A stretch of DNA of 18,223 nt from Isotricha intestinalis (lineage: Eukaryota; Ciliophora; Litostomatea; Vestibuliferida; Isotrichidae), in the NCBI GenBank assembly GCA_023807065.1, contig JAJJLU010004122.1, forward strand, positions 1 through 18,223, written 5' to 3'. Shown here in pieces: positions 8,328 to 17,300 of the stretch. Numbering within the stretch: the stretch's first letter is position 1; each line of letters opens with the position of its first letter. A model generated the notes under the pieces. That model saw nothing but the letters and a program-made list of their open reading frames with translations, had not been told where the DNA came from and did not search any database. The translations under genes were made by a program, and so were the position numbers.

Positions 8328-8954
8328 ATGGAAAAAACAGAAGAAGTGAAATTAATAGTAGTAGGAGAAACAAATGTAGGAAAAACAAGTTTAATAAAGC
8401 AATATATAGAGAATATATTTTCAGAAGAAAAAACTGCTACAGTAGGTTATGATACAATATCAAAAGATTTGGAAATAGAAAATAGAAAATTAAAATTAAA
8501 TATATGGGATACATGTGGTCAAGAACAATATAGAACAATAAATCAAATGTTTGTTAAAAATTCAAAAATTGCACTTTTAGTATATGATATAACTAAAAAG
8601 GAAACTTTCAATGAAATAAAAAATTATTGGTATAATTATATAACTAATTCATTGGGTAAAAATATTATAATTGGAATTGCTGGTAATAAATGTGATTTAT
8701 ATGAAGAAGAGGAAGTTAAAACTGAAGAAGGAAAAGAATTTTCTGAATCTATTAATGCTATTTTTAAGGAAACTACTGCAAAAAATAATGAAGCTATTTC
8801 CCAATTAATTGAATTATTAACTAAGAAATATATTGAAACTTTTTCAAGTATTAAAGGAAATAATGATGTTAATGTAAAAAATAATAATGTTAAGTCTGTT
8901 CAGTTAAATAAAGAAACAATTAAGAACTCAAAAAAAAAAAAAGGATGCTGTTAA
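8328..8954 (+). CDS. Rab-family small GTPase
   Basis: A 208-residue intronless GTPase with all five G motifs. The P-loop is GETNVGKT (13-20), switch I contains T38 in TATVGYD, and switch II is WDTCGQEQY (60-68) with Q65 at the catalytic position. NKCD (120-123) and ETTAK (148-152) give guanine specificity. A Lys-rich tail ends in GCC (206-208), a double-cysteine geranylgeranylation signal typical of Rabs that anchors them to membranes. The length is normal for a Rab. The switch I effector segment VGYDT departs from the common IGVDF or IGVEF, so the subfamily cannot be assigned. The gene lies head to head with a VPS9-domain exchange factor, which makes a GEF-substrate pair conceivable but untested. 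Two decayed paralogues lie at 1080-1471 and 4696-5230. Confidence 0.95.
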   Translation: MEKTEEVKLIVVGETNVGKTSLIKQYIENIFSEEKTATVGYDTISKDLEIENRKLKLNIWDTCGQEQYRTINQMFVKNSKIALLVYDITKKETFNEIKNYWYNYITNSLGKNIIIGIAGNKCDLYEEEEVKTEEGKEFSESINAIFKETTAKNNEAISQLIELLTKKYIETFSSIKGNNDVNVKNNNVKSVQLNKETIKNSKKKKGCC

Positions 8955-9040
8955 TTTTTTTTACTTTTTAATTATTAATATTAGAAGTCTATTTTCAATA
9001 AATTTATAATTTTTTTTATTTATTTTTTTTAATAAAAATT

Positions 9041-10486
9041 ATGGAAAATCGTTTTAATGATTATAAACTAATAAAAATTTTAAAAAAAGATAATGATTCA
9101 ATTGTTTATTTAGCTATAAAAAATGATACCTCTTTTAAATATGCAGTTAAACTAATTTCTTTGCAAAATTTAACTGAAGAAAAAATTCAAGATTTAGAAA
9201 ATGATTGTAATTTTTATATTGAATTTAATTCTAAATTTATATTAAAGCTTTATAACACATATCAAGAAAATGATAATTTTATTATTATCACTGAATATTG
9301 TGATGGAGGATTTTTAAGTGATTTTTTACATCAAACAAAAAAAGAAAAAAAAACTCTTTTAAAAGAAGAATTAATATGGAAAATTTTTATACAAATTGTA
9401 ATTGGTATATATGAAATACATTCAAAAAATATAATACATAGGAATTTAAAGCCAGAAACATTATTATTATTTAAAGATTTTACTGTAAAAATAAAGAATT
9501 TTAAATCTGCAAAAAAATTGAATTCACAATTTACAAAATCATTTATTGGAACTCCATATTATATCTCTCCAGAAATGTATGAAGAAAAACCATATAATAA
9601 AAAAACAGATATTTGGTCACTTGGAATAATTTTATATGAATTATGTATGTTGACTAAACCTTATATAGCTGATTCACAAAATGAATTAAAAAATAAAATT
9701 CTTAAAGAACAATATAAACCTATTGTTTCAAAATTTTCAAAAGAATTAATTAATATGGTTACTTTATTATTAAATAAAAATCCTGATAAAAGACCAAGTA
9801 TCGAAGATATAATTCAAAATTTTATATTTTTATCTAAAGCTAAAAATTATGGTTTATCTCAATTTATTAAACCAGTAAAAAATAAAGATAAGGATAATAA
9901 AGGGAAAAACAATTATAAAGGGAAAGATATAAAGAAAAAACGAAAAGAAAATAAAAATAACACTCTTAAAAATAATAGTAATCAATTAATTGGAAAAAAT
10001 TTATCTGATACAAAAACTAATATTTCAGATATAAATAATAATAATATTGGAATAACACAATTTTTAGGAAATGATTTATTAGATTCAAAAACAACTATAC
10101 CAGATATTAATAAAGAAAATGAAAAAGAAGATAATTTAAATTTCACTAATTTTTCAGATGTTTATATGGATGATTATGATCCAAATAAAAATATAGAAAA
10201 AATTAAACAGAAAATAAATAATGGGAATGAAAATTCAAATTTAAATAATCAATCAGAAAATCAAGTTAAATATACATCTGAACAAATTAAACAAATTAAA
10301 GGAAAAATGAAATTTATAAAAAAAGAATTAGAAAAATCAATTGGAGCAAATAAAACAGAAAAATTAATTTCTCAAGCAAATGATTTTAATATTGAAGAAT
10401 TATCATCAAGTTTTAAAAATTCTCTGCAAATTCAAGGTGATTTAAAAACTTATATTTATTATAAAAAAAAGTTAGATAATAATTAA
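9041..10486 (+). CDS. NEK-like protein pseudokinase
   Basis: A 481-residue protein. Residues about 8-265 have a protein-kinase fold resembling NEK-type Ser/Thr kinases, but most catalytic positions are altered. The glycine loop is replaced (LKKDNDSIVY, 14-23, no glycine). The ATP lysine K37 is kept in YAVKLI. The helix C acid is D55 or E53. HRDLKPEN reads HRNLKPET, so the catalytic Asp is N135 and the metal-binding Asn is T140. DFG reads NFK (153-155). The structural parts are intact: GTPYYISPE (170-178), D190 in TDIWSLG, and R251 in DKRPS. It should therefore fold but is unlikely to phosphorylate by the usual mechanism. Residues 280-420 are Lys/Asn-rich and low-complexity, and the last 60 form a charged helical region. 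It follows the Rab gene on the same strand by 86 bp and converges with the next gene with a 6-bp gap. Confidence 0.9.
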   Translation: MENRFNDYKLIKILKKDNDSIVYLAIKNDTSFKYAVKLISLQNLTEEKIQDLENDCNFYIEFNSKFILKLYNTYQENDNFIIITEYCDGGFLSDFLHQTKKEKKTLLKEELIWKIFIQIVIGIYEIHSKNIIHRNLKPETLLLFKDFTVKIKNFKSAKKLNSQFTKSFIGTPYYISPEMYEEKPYNKKTDIWSLGIILYELCMLTKPYIADSQNELKNKILKEQYKPIVSKFSKELINMVTLLLNKNPDKRPSIEDIIQNFIFLSKAKNYGLSQFIKPVKNKDKDNKGKNNYKGKDIKKKRKENKNNTLKNNSNQLIGKNLSDTKTNISDINNNNIGITQFLGNDLLDSKTTIPDINKENEKEDNLNFTNFSDVYMDDYDPNKNIEKIKQKINNGNENSNLNNQSENQVKYTSEQIKQIKGKMKFIKKELEKSIGANKTEKLISQANDFNIEELSSSFKNSLQIQGDLKTYIYYKKKLDNN

Positions 10487-10492
10487 AATATT

Positions 10493-10903
10493 TTAATTTT
10501 TATTTTGTTCTGTTTTTTCTGCTATTTTATATTGTTTTCGATAACTCATATTAATTCCTTTTTGAAGATAATCTTCTCTATTTCTTTTTTTTAAATATTT
10601 ATGAAAAGATTGATATTTTTTTTCTAATTTATCATCATACTTCTTTTTTGTTTCTTTTATATTAAAATATTTTCTAAATAAATCTCTAGTTGTTGCAATT
10701 GAATTTATTATTGATTCATTATTTTTTTCAACATCTTCATCAATCCCTATTTTTTCAATATTTTTTGCAGATTGAATAGTTTTTAATATTTCATTGATTT
10801 TGTTTTTGTTGTTGTCTTTAATCATGTAAATTTCATTTTCTGATTTAATTATATTTGGTCTTAAATAACTTGGAAACTGTGATGGATCATTTTTATTATA
10901 CAT
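10493..10903 (-). CDS. Small basic helical protein, unknown
   Basis: A 136-residue open frame from ATG (10903-10901) to TAA (10493). I do not recognise a family. The N-terminus 'MYNKNDPSQFPSYLRPN' is short and Pro-containing. The rest is predicted helical and charged, with a Lys-rich stretch at about residues 80-115 (KETKKKYDDKLEKKYQSFHK). There is no signal peptide or membrane segment. The frame is uninterrupted and fits exactly between its neighbours, with 6 bp to the convergent pseudokinase stop and 50 bp to the cornichon stop, which supports a real gene. A small axonemal or nucleic-acid-binding protein is possible but unsupported. Confidence 0.65.
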   Translation of the reverse strand: MYNKNDPSQFPSYLRPNIIKSENEIYMIKDNNKNKINEILKTIQSAKNIEKIGIDEDVEKNNESIINSIATTRDLFRKYFNIKETKKKYDDKLEKKYQSFHKYLKKRNREDYLQKGINMSYRKQYKIAEKTEQNKN

Positions 10904-10953
10904 TTTTATATATTAATAAATATAATGTGATTTAAATATATTTTAATTATTAT

Positions 10954-11441
10954 TTAATAATTATCTAAATCATGAAAGAGAGCTTCAAATAAAAATTGTA
11001 ATATATTTACTATAATTGTAATAAAAGACACAATGAAAAGTATTAAATAAATTGAAAATTTAATTTTATTTCTTAAACTTACTTGATTATATATTTTTTG
11101 ATTATATAAAGCATCTCCTATTCTAAAATCCAATTTATAATTTCCTTTAAAAAAAGAATAAATATTATATATTGTTAAAGGAATTGAAATAATTAAACCA
11201 AATTTAAAATAAATAAGATATGAAAATAAAATAAGTAACATAGATAAAATTAATTCAACATAAAAATAATAAACAACATTTTCACTAACTTCCAAAAATT
11301 TACCTTCATTTATCTTCAATTCATCAATTTCAGAAAACTAAATTCCTCAGAAAAAATTATATAAAAAAATCTAACAATTAAAGTTGAAAATCCAATTAAA
11401 AAAACACAAATAAACAAATAAAAAATAGTTTCAAAAACCAT
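10954..11441 (-). CDS. Cornichon / Erv14-type ER cargo receptor (two exons)
   Basis: The main frame lacks an in-frame ATG. Adding an upstream exon from ATG 11441 to 11376 and removing a 38-nt GT-AG intron (11375-11338) gives 149 residues, close to the 138-144 usual for the family. Exon 1 encodes a hydrophobic first span (MVFETIFYLFICVFLIGFST). The joined sequence continues 'FSEIDELKINEGK', matching the family's conserved FDELKxDYKNP region after span 1. Then come a second span, 'FKFGLIISIPLTIYNIYSFF' (family pattern: GLNMPLLAYHIWRY) and a final hydrophobic span 'KFSIYLILFIVSFITI'. Cornichon proteins load transmembrane cargo into COPII vesicles at the ER. The exact exon junction is uncertain (see the separate finding). 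The gene is divergent from the flippase with a 69-bp spacer. Confidence 0.8.
11338..11375 (-). other. Probable 38-nt intron in the cornichon gene
   Basis: On the minus strand it starts GTTAGATTTT and ends GAGGAATTTAG. Removing it joins two cornichon-like parts in frame (phase 0). The donor differs from the GTAA donors of the two transporter introns, and removing it also deletes residues that could belong to span 1, so this boundary is less certain than those. Confidence 0.5.
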
Positions 11442-11510
11442 AAATGAAATAATATCAATTTAAAAAAAATCAAAAAAAAAATAAACATTATCACATAAAA
11501 ATAAATAAAA
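11442..11510. promoter_or_regulatory. 69-bp divergent promoter, cornichon / flippase
   Basis: An A-rich spacer on the plus strand between two oppositely directed start codons. Both promoters and leaders must fit in it. The flippase start is in an A-rich context (aaataaaaATG). No specific motif was recognised. Confidence 0.5.
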
Positions 11511-14500
11511 ATGTCAGAAGACGACATGTCCAACAATGATTCGAACAAGATAAACATATACTATGGTGAATCGAATCCGAATTTAGATTTAAACAAAAAA
11601 TTTCCAAATAACTTAATAATAACAACAAAATATAGTATAATAACATGGGCTCCAAAGAGTTTATTAATGCAATTTAAGAGAGCAGCTAACATATATTTCC
11701 TTATAGTGACAATATTAACATTTTGTTCATTTTCTCCAATAGCACCAGCATCAATGACAGGAACATTTGTATTTGTATTAGTATGTACAATGGTGAAAGA
11801 AGCAATTGAAGATTATGGAAGATATAAACAAGATAAAGCTTCAAATAGTAGATTAGTTTGGAAATATGAAAATAAAAATTGGAATCAAGTTAAATGTTGG
11901 ACTCTTATTCCAGGTGATTTAATTAAAGTAGAAAAAGATGAAGAATTTTCTGCTGATACTCTAATTATTAAATCTACTAATGAATCTGGATATAGTTATA
12001 TTGAAACTAAAAGCTTAGACGGGGAAACTAATTTAAAGGAAAGAGCTTCTTTAGAAATTTTTAAAAATATTACTGAAAGTGATTATTGTCAATTACAAGG
12101 TACTATTGAATGTGATAAACCTAATGAAAATTTAAATATTTGGAATGGAAAAATTATGAGTCATGATTTTAATGAACCTGTTTATTGTAAAATGAATAAT
12201 ATGATTCTTAAAGGATGTGTTTTAAAAAATACTAGATATGTTTGTGGAATTGTTGTTTATTCTGGAAAAAATACAAAAATTTCTAAAAATGGAAAAGCAG
12301 CACAATTTAAAATGAGTAAAGTTTTAAATACTTTAAATAAATTATTATATAGTGTTTTTATTTTTGAAATTGCTTTGTGTATTGTTTTTGGTTATTTATG
12401 TTTAAATTTTGAAAATACTCATAAGGATACTTATACTTATATTTATATTAAAAAAAATAATCAATCTGCTTTTATTAAATTTATTACTAATTCTTGTACT
12501 TATTTTGTTTCTTATTCAAATATGATTCCAATATCATTATATGTTGTTTTGGAAATAATTAAAATAGTTCAGGGATTTTTAATATATTATGATAATGAAA
12601 TTTTTGATGAATCAATTAATAAACCAGCAGGATGCAGAGCAACAGATTTAATAGAAGAATTAGGTCAAGTTGAATTTATATTTAGTGATAAAACAGGAAC
12701 ATTAACTCAAAATTCAATGGTATTAAAAAAAGTTTATGTTAATGGAAAAGTATATGGAACAATAAAAGATGAAACAGATCCAAATACTCCATTTACAATA
12801 AATGGTGATAGAAGAATATATAAAAAATTAATATCTGATGACCCAGAAGATTTAGAAGATAAAGAAAGCTTAGAAGATTTTATAATATTATTAACATTAT
12901 GTCATTCTATTTTTCCTGAAATAGGAAAAAATAATGTCATTGAATATCAAGGAGCTTCTCCAGATGATATTGCTTTAGTTAAAGGAGCTCAACAATTAGG
13001 TTATGAATATTCATCAAAAGAATTTAGTTTAATGACAATCACAGATCATGTTCATAATAACGTACAGAAAAAATTTGATTTTAAAGTTGAAATGCCTTTT
13101 GATTCAAATAGAAAAAGGATGAGTGTTATAGTTTTCAATAAAGAAAAATCCCAATATGAATTATATACTAAAGGAGCTGATACAATGATGATGAAATTAA
13201 TATCTTTTCAAGAAAATGAACAAGATGAAGTAAACAGAGTAATAAATGTTTTATCAAAAGAAGGTTTACGAGTTTTAGTAATGGGAAAGAAAGTATTATC
13301 AAAAAAAAAATTTGAAGAATGGTATCAAAAACTGAATGAAAACCAGAATAAAAATGAAGAAATAACGAATGAATTATATGATAAGATGGAAAAAGATTTG
13401 AATTTTTTAGGATGTTCAGCAATAGAAGATAAATTACAAGATGGAGTAGGAGAAACAATATATACATTATTAACATGTAATATAAGAATATGGATATTAA
13501 CAGGAGATAAACAAGACACAGCAGAAGAAATAGCAAAAAGTTGTAAATTAATTAATGAAAATATGTATGTTACTTATTTAGTACAAGATAATATTCCCAC
13601 AGTAGATAAAATAAATCAATTACAACAAGAATATGGTATAAATTCCAATTTACAAACAGCAGAAATTGACTTAGATGAAATAGGTAGAAAAATAAGGAAA
13701 AAACAAGGGAAAGATTTAAGTTTAATAGTAGATGGAATAACATTAGAGGAAGTATTAGCAAATCAAAATTTATCACTGTTATTTTTCCATATAGCAGTAG
13801 CAGCAAAGAGTGTAATATGTTGTAGAGCAAATCCAAAACAGAAGAGTAGAGTAGTTCAATTAGTAAAAACTTATGGTAAATGGATAACATTGGCAATAGG
13901 AGATGGAGCTAATGATGTTCCAATGATAATGGAAGCACATATAGGTGTTGGTATTCAAGGGAAAGAAGGTACTCAAGCTGTGAGAACTGCTGATTTTTCT
14001 ATTGGACAATTTAGATTTTTAGAAAAATTACTTTTAAATTATGGGAGAATTGGTTATTTGAAAATTTCTAAATTTATTTGTTATTATTTTTATAAAAATA
14101 TATTATTAATTTATAGTGATATTTTATATGGTTTTACTAATGGATTCAGTGGACAATTATATTTTGCTGATTATTTAACTACTATGTATAATGCTATTTT
14201 TACTAGTTGGTGTTGTTTATTTGTATTTTCTCTTGAAAGAGATGTTGATTTATATATTGTTAAAAAATTTCCAATGTTATATGCTGCAGGACAAAAAAAT
14301 TATTTTTTCAATTTAAAAATATTTTGGAGTTATATTTTATATGCAATATTACATGGAACTATATGTTATTTTTTGCCTGAATTAAGTTTAAAAGACACTT
14401 ATGATGATTCTGGAAAAACTCTTAATCATTGGTATAAATCAACTGTTAATTTTTCTTTAATTATACATGTTGTTTCTTATAAATTATTAATTATTTCTGA

Positions 14501-15002
14501 TTTTTGGAATTGGGTAAATTTAAGTGCTTTTTTCCTTTCTATTGCCTTGTATTATATTGTTGTTTTTGTTCTTTGTACTGATAAATTAGCTTTTACTTTG
14601 CAAAATGAATTAGCTCATGTATTACAAAATTTATTTTCTAATATGAAATTTTGGTTATTAATTATTTTTGGTCCCTTTTTAGCAACCATTATTGATATTA
14701 CTATAAAACAAATTTCTTATTCTGCTTTTCCTATTCCTACTGATTATATTAAACAACATATGAATGATACTACTTTTAAAAGTATTGTTTTTAATGATGA
14801 AGATAATGATAAACATTATGCTTCTGCTGAAGCAAAAATGGCTGAAAAAAAAATTAAAGAAATTTTGAAAAAAGCAAGAGAATTGAAAAAAAAAAGATTA
14901 GTTGAAAAAAGAAACCAAAATGGAATCCCTAAAAACATAGGAAGTCCAAATAAAAAATTATTAGATACTTCGGTTATAGTAGTTAATAGTCCTGTATTAT
15001 AA
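11511..15002 (+). CDS. P4-type phospholipid-transporting ATPase (flippase)
   Basis: An 1163-residue intronless gene, full length for a P4-ATPase. It opens with the class signature 'YSIITWAPKSLLMQFKRAANIYFL'-like region before TM1. DGET (170-173) is the actuator dephosphorylation loop in its P4 form. PISL (340-343) in TM4 is the hallmark that replaces the cation-binding PEGL of pumps. DKTGTLT carries the phosphorylated D393, KGAD (554-557) binds nucleotide, TGDK follows, and GDGAND (797-802) completes the hinge and Mg site. Ten membrane spans are expected, with the last ones at about 880-1090, followed by a Lys-rich cytosolic tail. These enzymes move aminophospholipids to the cytosolic leaflet of Golgi, endosome or plasma membrane, usually with a CDC50 subunit; none is seen here. 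Threonine codon choice switches in blocks along the gene (see findings). Confidence 0.97.
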   Translation: MSEDDMSNNDSNKINIYYGESNPNLDLNKKFPNNLIITTKYSIITWAPKSLLMQFKRAANIYFLIVTILTFCSFSPIAPASMTGTFVFVLVCTMVKEAIEDYGRYKQDKASNSRLVWKYENKNWNQVKCWTLIPGDLIKVEKDEEFSADTLIIKSTNESGYSYIETKSLDGETNLKERASLEIFKNITESDYCQLQGTIECDKPNENLNIWNGKIMSHDFNEPVYCKMNNMILKGCVLKNTRYVCGIVVYSGKNTKISKNGKAAQFKMSKVLNTLNKLLYSVFIFEIALCIVFGYLCLNFENTHKDTYTYIYIKKNNQSAFIKFITNSCTYFVSYSNMIPISLYVVLEIIKIVQGFLIYYDNEIFDESINKPAGCRATDLIEELGQVEFIFSDKTGTLTQNSMVLKKVYVNGKVYGTIKDETDPNTPFTINGDRRIYKKLISDDPEDLEDKESLEDFIILLTLCHSIFPEIGKNNVIEYQGASPDDIALVKGAQQLGYEYSSKEFSLMTITDHVHNNVQKKFDFKVEMPFDSNRKRMSVIVFNKEKSQYELYTKGADTMMMKLISFQENEQDEVNRVINVLSKEGLRVLVMGKKVLSKKKFEEWYQKLNENQNKNEEITNELYDKMEKDLNFLGCSAIEDKLQDGVGETIYTLLTCNIRIWILTGDKQDTAEEIAKSCKLINENMYVTYLVQDNIPTVDKINQLQQEYGINSNLQTAEIDLDEIGRKIRKKQGKDLSLIVDGITLEEVLANQNLSLLFFHIAVAAKSVICCRANPKQKSRVVQLVKTYGKWITLAIGDGANDVPMIMEAHIGVGIQGKEGTQAVRTADFSIGQFRFLEKLLLNYGRIGYLKISKFICYYFYKNILLIYSDILYGFTNGFSGQLYFADYLTTMYNAIFTSWCCLFVFSLERDVDLYIVKKFPMLYAAGQKNYFFNLKIFWSYILYAILHGTICYFLPELSLKDTYDDSGKTLNHWYKSTVNFSLIIHVVSYKLLIISDFWNWVNLSAFFLSIALYYIVVFVLCTDKLAFTLQNELAHVLQNLFSNMKFWLLIIFGPFLATIIDITIKQISYSAFPIPTDYIKQHMNDTTFKSIVFNDEDNDKHYASAEAKMAEKKIKEILKKARELKKKRLVEKRNQNGIPKNIGSPNKKLLDTSVIVVNSPVL

Positions 15003-15641
15003 AAATTATGAATATTTTTTAATGTATGTTTTAAATTATGTTTTAAATTAAATAGAATAAATTTATTGTACAATAAAAATAATTTTTTATTAAAAGAAAA
15101 AGTGATTTATCATTCTTAGAAATTCTTTTTTGAATTGTAATAGATAGGAGAAATTGAATGTTTTATGTTTTTTTGTACTCATTTTTATTATCGATTTATC
15201 TTTTATTATCATAATCATCTATTAATATTTTTTAACAATCATGAAAAATATTATTTATTAATGATATCAATAATAAAAGTATAAATCATGATTATTTTTA
15301 TATTTCCATCTTGTTATTTCCGATAAAATAATATTATGTTGGTTATATATGATTTATTATTATATATAAAAATTATATCATTTCTTTGAATTGAAATATT
15401 AAAATATAATTGTAAACAAAAAATTTTTTGAGATTATAAATTTTGAATCAACTCTATTAAATTTAATAATCAAAAATATTAAGATTTATAATCTTTTATT
15501 TTTTTGTGTTTATTTTTCCTTTTATATTTAAAAATTTGTTTTATTTTTATATATATTTATTTTCAATTAAAATAATTCATTAACTTTTTAATATTTTTAT
15601 TATATATAGATAGATTTTTTATAATTTAATAGAATACAAAT
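15003..15641. other. Intergenic region, nothing recognisable
   Basis: About 640 bp of A/T-rich DNA between the 3' ends of two convergent genes, so it presumably carries both 3' untranslated regions. An 11-bp inverted repeat (AGATTATAAAT at 15431-15441 and its complement at 15484-15494) and a 30-codon minus-strand frame (15182 down to 15090) are present, but both are within chance expectation at this composition. Confidence 0.5.
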
Positions 15642-17300
15642 TTAATTTAATTTAAACAAACTTGAAATTTTATCAATGATTCTTCCAGAATTATGAATAT
15701 TTTTATTATCATTTTCTACATTATTTACATAATTTCTCATATAATTAACCTCATAAGCTAAATAAAACATTTCTTCTTCACTGATAATTTTTTGATAATA
15801 TTTTTCAATGATATGAAGGTAATTTACTTGTTTTCTATTTTTTTTAATATTATTTGTGCATTTATAATTATTAATAATCCACTTAAAGTAATCTTTAAAT
15901 GTTATTTTACTATTTTCAACTTGAGAAGACAAATTCCTATTTCTTCTAAATTTTATATTTGATGGACTTTCAACAATATTGACATGTTTTTTATTATTTT
16001 TCTTTTTTTTACTATTTTGGATTTGACCTAAGCAATTATTTAATTTTAGAACAGAACCATCTAAATTAGTTGAATGATTATTATTATTTTTTCTTATTTT
16101 AGTTGAAAGATAATGAGAAAACGAAGTAATTTGATTTAAATCCAAATTTTTTTTTATAATAGAACTATTTTTTAATTTTATAAGTTGAGAAACTTTTAAA
16201 TTTTCATGAATATCAATATATTTTCTAATAATTAAATTAATATCTCTATAAGTAATAAATTTAGCAAAAAAATAATTAATCCAAGTTCCAATTGTAATTA
16301 AAATTTTAATAATTCCTCCAGCATCAGCTAAAACATTTTCTAATCTTTTATAATTTCTTTCAAAAATTATCGCTTTATTTTGCATCCATAAATAAACACA
16401 ATTAAAAATTCCATATTCAGATTTCCATTCTTGTCTTTCATTTTCTTCAAAAATATAAGATACTTCTTCATGAGCTTTATTGCTTAAAAATATTTTATCA
16501 TGAGATTTTATTATTAATGGTTGAAAATTTAAATGATTTGCAGTGAAACCTTCACTTAAACCACTTGTAACTTTATAAAATGATTTTATAAAAGGTTCTT
16601 TATAATTCTTAACATCAATTTCTTGGTTTATTATATCAACTCCTATATTTGTTTGTTGTGACATAAAAGAATTTATTTCTTTTTCTGATTTACAATTGTT
16701 ATTGTTTAATGTTGAGTTTATACATTTTTGAAAAAAAATGCCATAATAAGTACTATTTGGATGAGACATTCCATGTGATAGAATTGGATATATAAATTTT
16801 TTATCATTTATAGAAATAACATCTTTTGTTGATGAATTATAAAAAGAGGATATACAAAATGAAGTATTATATAATTCAAAATCTATTAAATTATGAATTT
16901 TATTGTCTTTAACTTTAATATTTACACAAGGCTTATACATATAATGATCAAAATTTATTCTATGTCCGTCATCATTAAAAATATTTACATAATTATTTAA
17001 TATTCCAAAAATTTCAAAATAACCTTCATTTATATTCAATGAAGGACTAATATAAACAAAATGAAACATTGATGATGAATTTAAAGGAAATAAACCTGCA
17101 TCATAAATTACTTTATTATATGTATATGCATTAGGATTTTCTTTAAAAAGAAAATCTTTACTGACATATATGGTTAATATAAAACATAATAGATATGTTA
17201 TTATTGTTATTATTCCACTTATTATGCTTGAATGAGAAGAATAGTTATTAAAATAAAGAGTTAAGGGATAGGAAAGATAGTCAAATTTCTTTAAAAACAT
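15642..17300 (-). CDS. Two-span membrane protein of a ciliate-type family
   Basis: From the first ATG (17300) to TAA (15642) it encodes 552 residues; the frame is open 13 codons further upstream but without an ATG. The layout is a short cytosolic N-terminus (MFLKKFDYLSYPLTLYFNN), TM1 at about 25-47, a lumenal or extracellular domain at about 50-325 with five cysteines (C124, C149, C193, C203, C301) and many N-x-S/T sites, TM2 at about 328-350, then a 200-residue Lys/Asn-rich cytosolic tail. The 'RNYKRLENVLADAGGIIKIL' segment before and into TM2 matches a pattern I recall from large families of unnamed transmembrane proteins in Tetrahymena and Paramecium. The overall shape also recalls ERGIC/Erv41-type proteins, so a secretory-pathway role is an alternative. 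Function is unknown. An upstream exon cannot be excluded, since TTTTTAG lies just before the frame. Confidence 0.85.
   Translation of the reverse strand: MFLKKFDYLSYPLTLYFNNYSSHSSIISGIITIITYLLCFILTIYVSKDFLFKENPNAYTYNKVIYDAGLFPLNSSSMFHFVYISPSLNINEGYFEIFGILNNYVNIFNDDGHRINFDHYMYKPCVNIKVKDNKIHNLIDFELYNTSFCISSFYNSSTKDVISINDKKFIYPILSHGMSHPNSTYYGIFFQKCINSTLNNNNCKSEKEINSFMSQQTNIGVDIINQEIDVKNYKEPFIKSFYKVTSGLSEGFTANHLNFQPLIIKSHDKIFLSNKAHEEVSYIFEENERQEWKSEYGIFNCVYLWMQNKAIIFERNYKRLENVLADAGGIIKILITIGTWINYFFAKFITYRDINLIIRKYIDIHENLKVSQLIKLKNSSIIKKNLDLNQITSFSHYLSTKIRKNNNNHSTNLDGSVLKLNNCLGQIQNSKKKKNNKKHVNIVESPSNIKFRRNRNLSSQVENSKITFKDYFKWIINNYKCTNNIKKNRKQVNYLHIIEKYYQKIISEEEMFYLAYEVNYMRNYVNNVENDNKNIHNSGRIIDKISSLFKLN

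Noticed and set aside
10954..11319. Cornichon gene starting at 11319
   Set aside because: That codon is TTG, and the frame would lack the first membrane span and part of the conserved DELK region, which are found upstream after splicing.
13168..13896. Minus-strand frames of 64-122 codons inside the flippase
   Set aside because: They lie inside a well-supported gene on the other strand and are hydrophobic by codon complement only.
15090..15182. Thirty-codon minus-strand ORF starting with ATG
   Set aside because: Too short, no recognisable motif, and such frames are frequent in AT-rich spacers.
15431..15494. 11-bp inverted repeat
   Set aside because: Expected by chance in A/T-only sequence; no flanking duplication or coding content of a mobile element.
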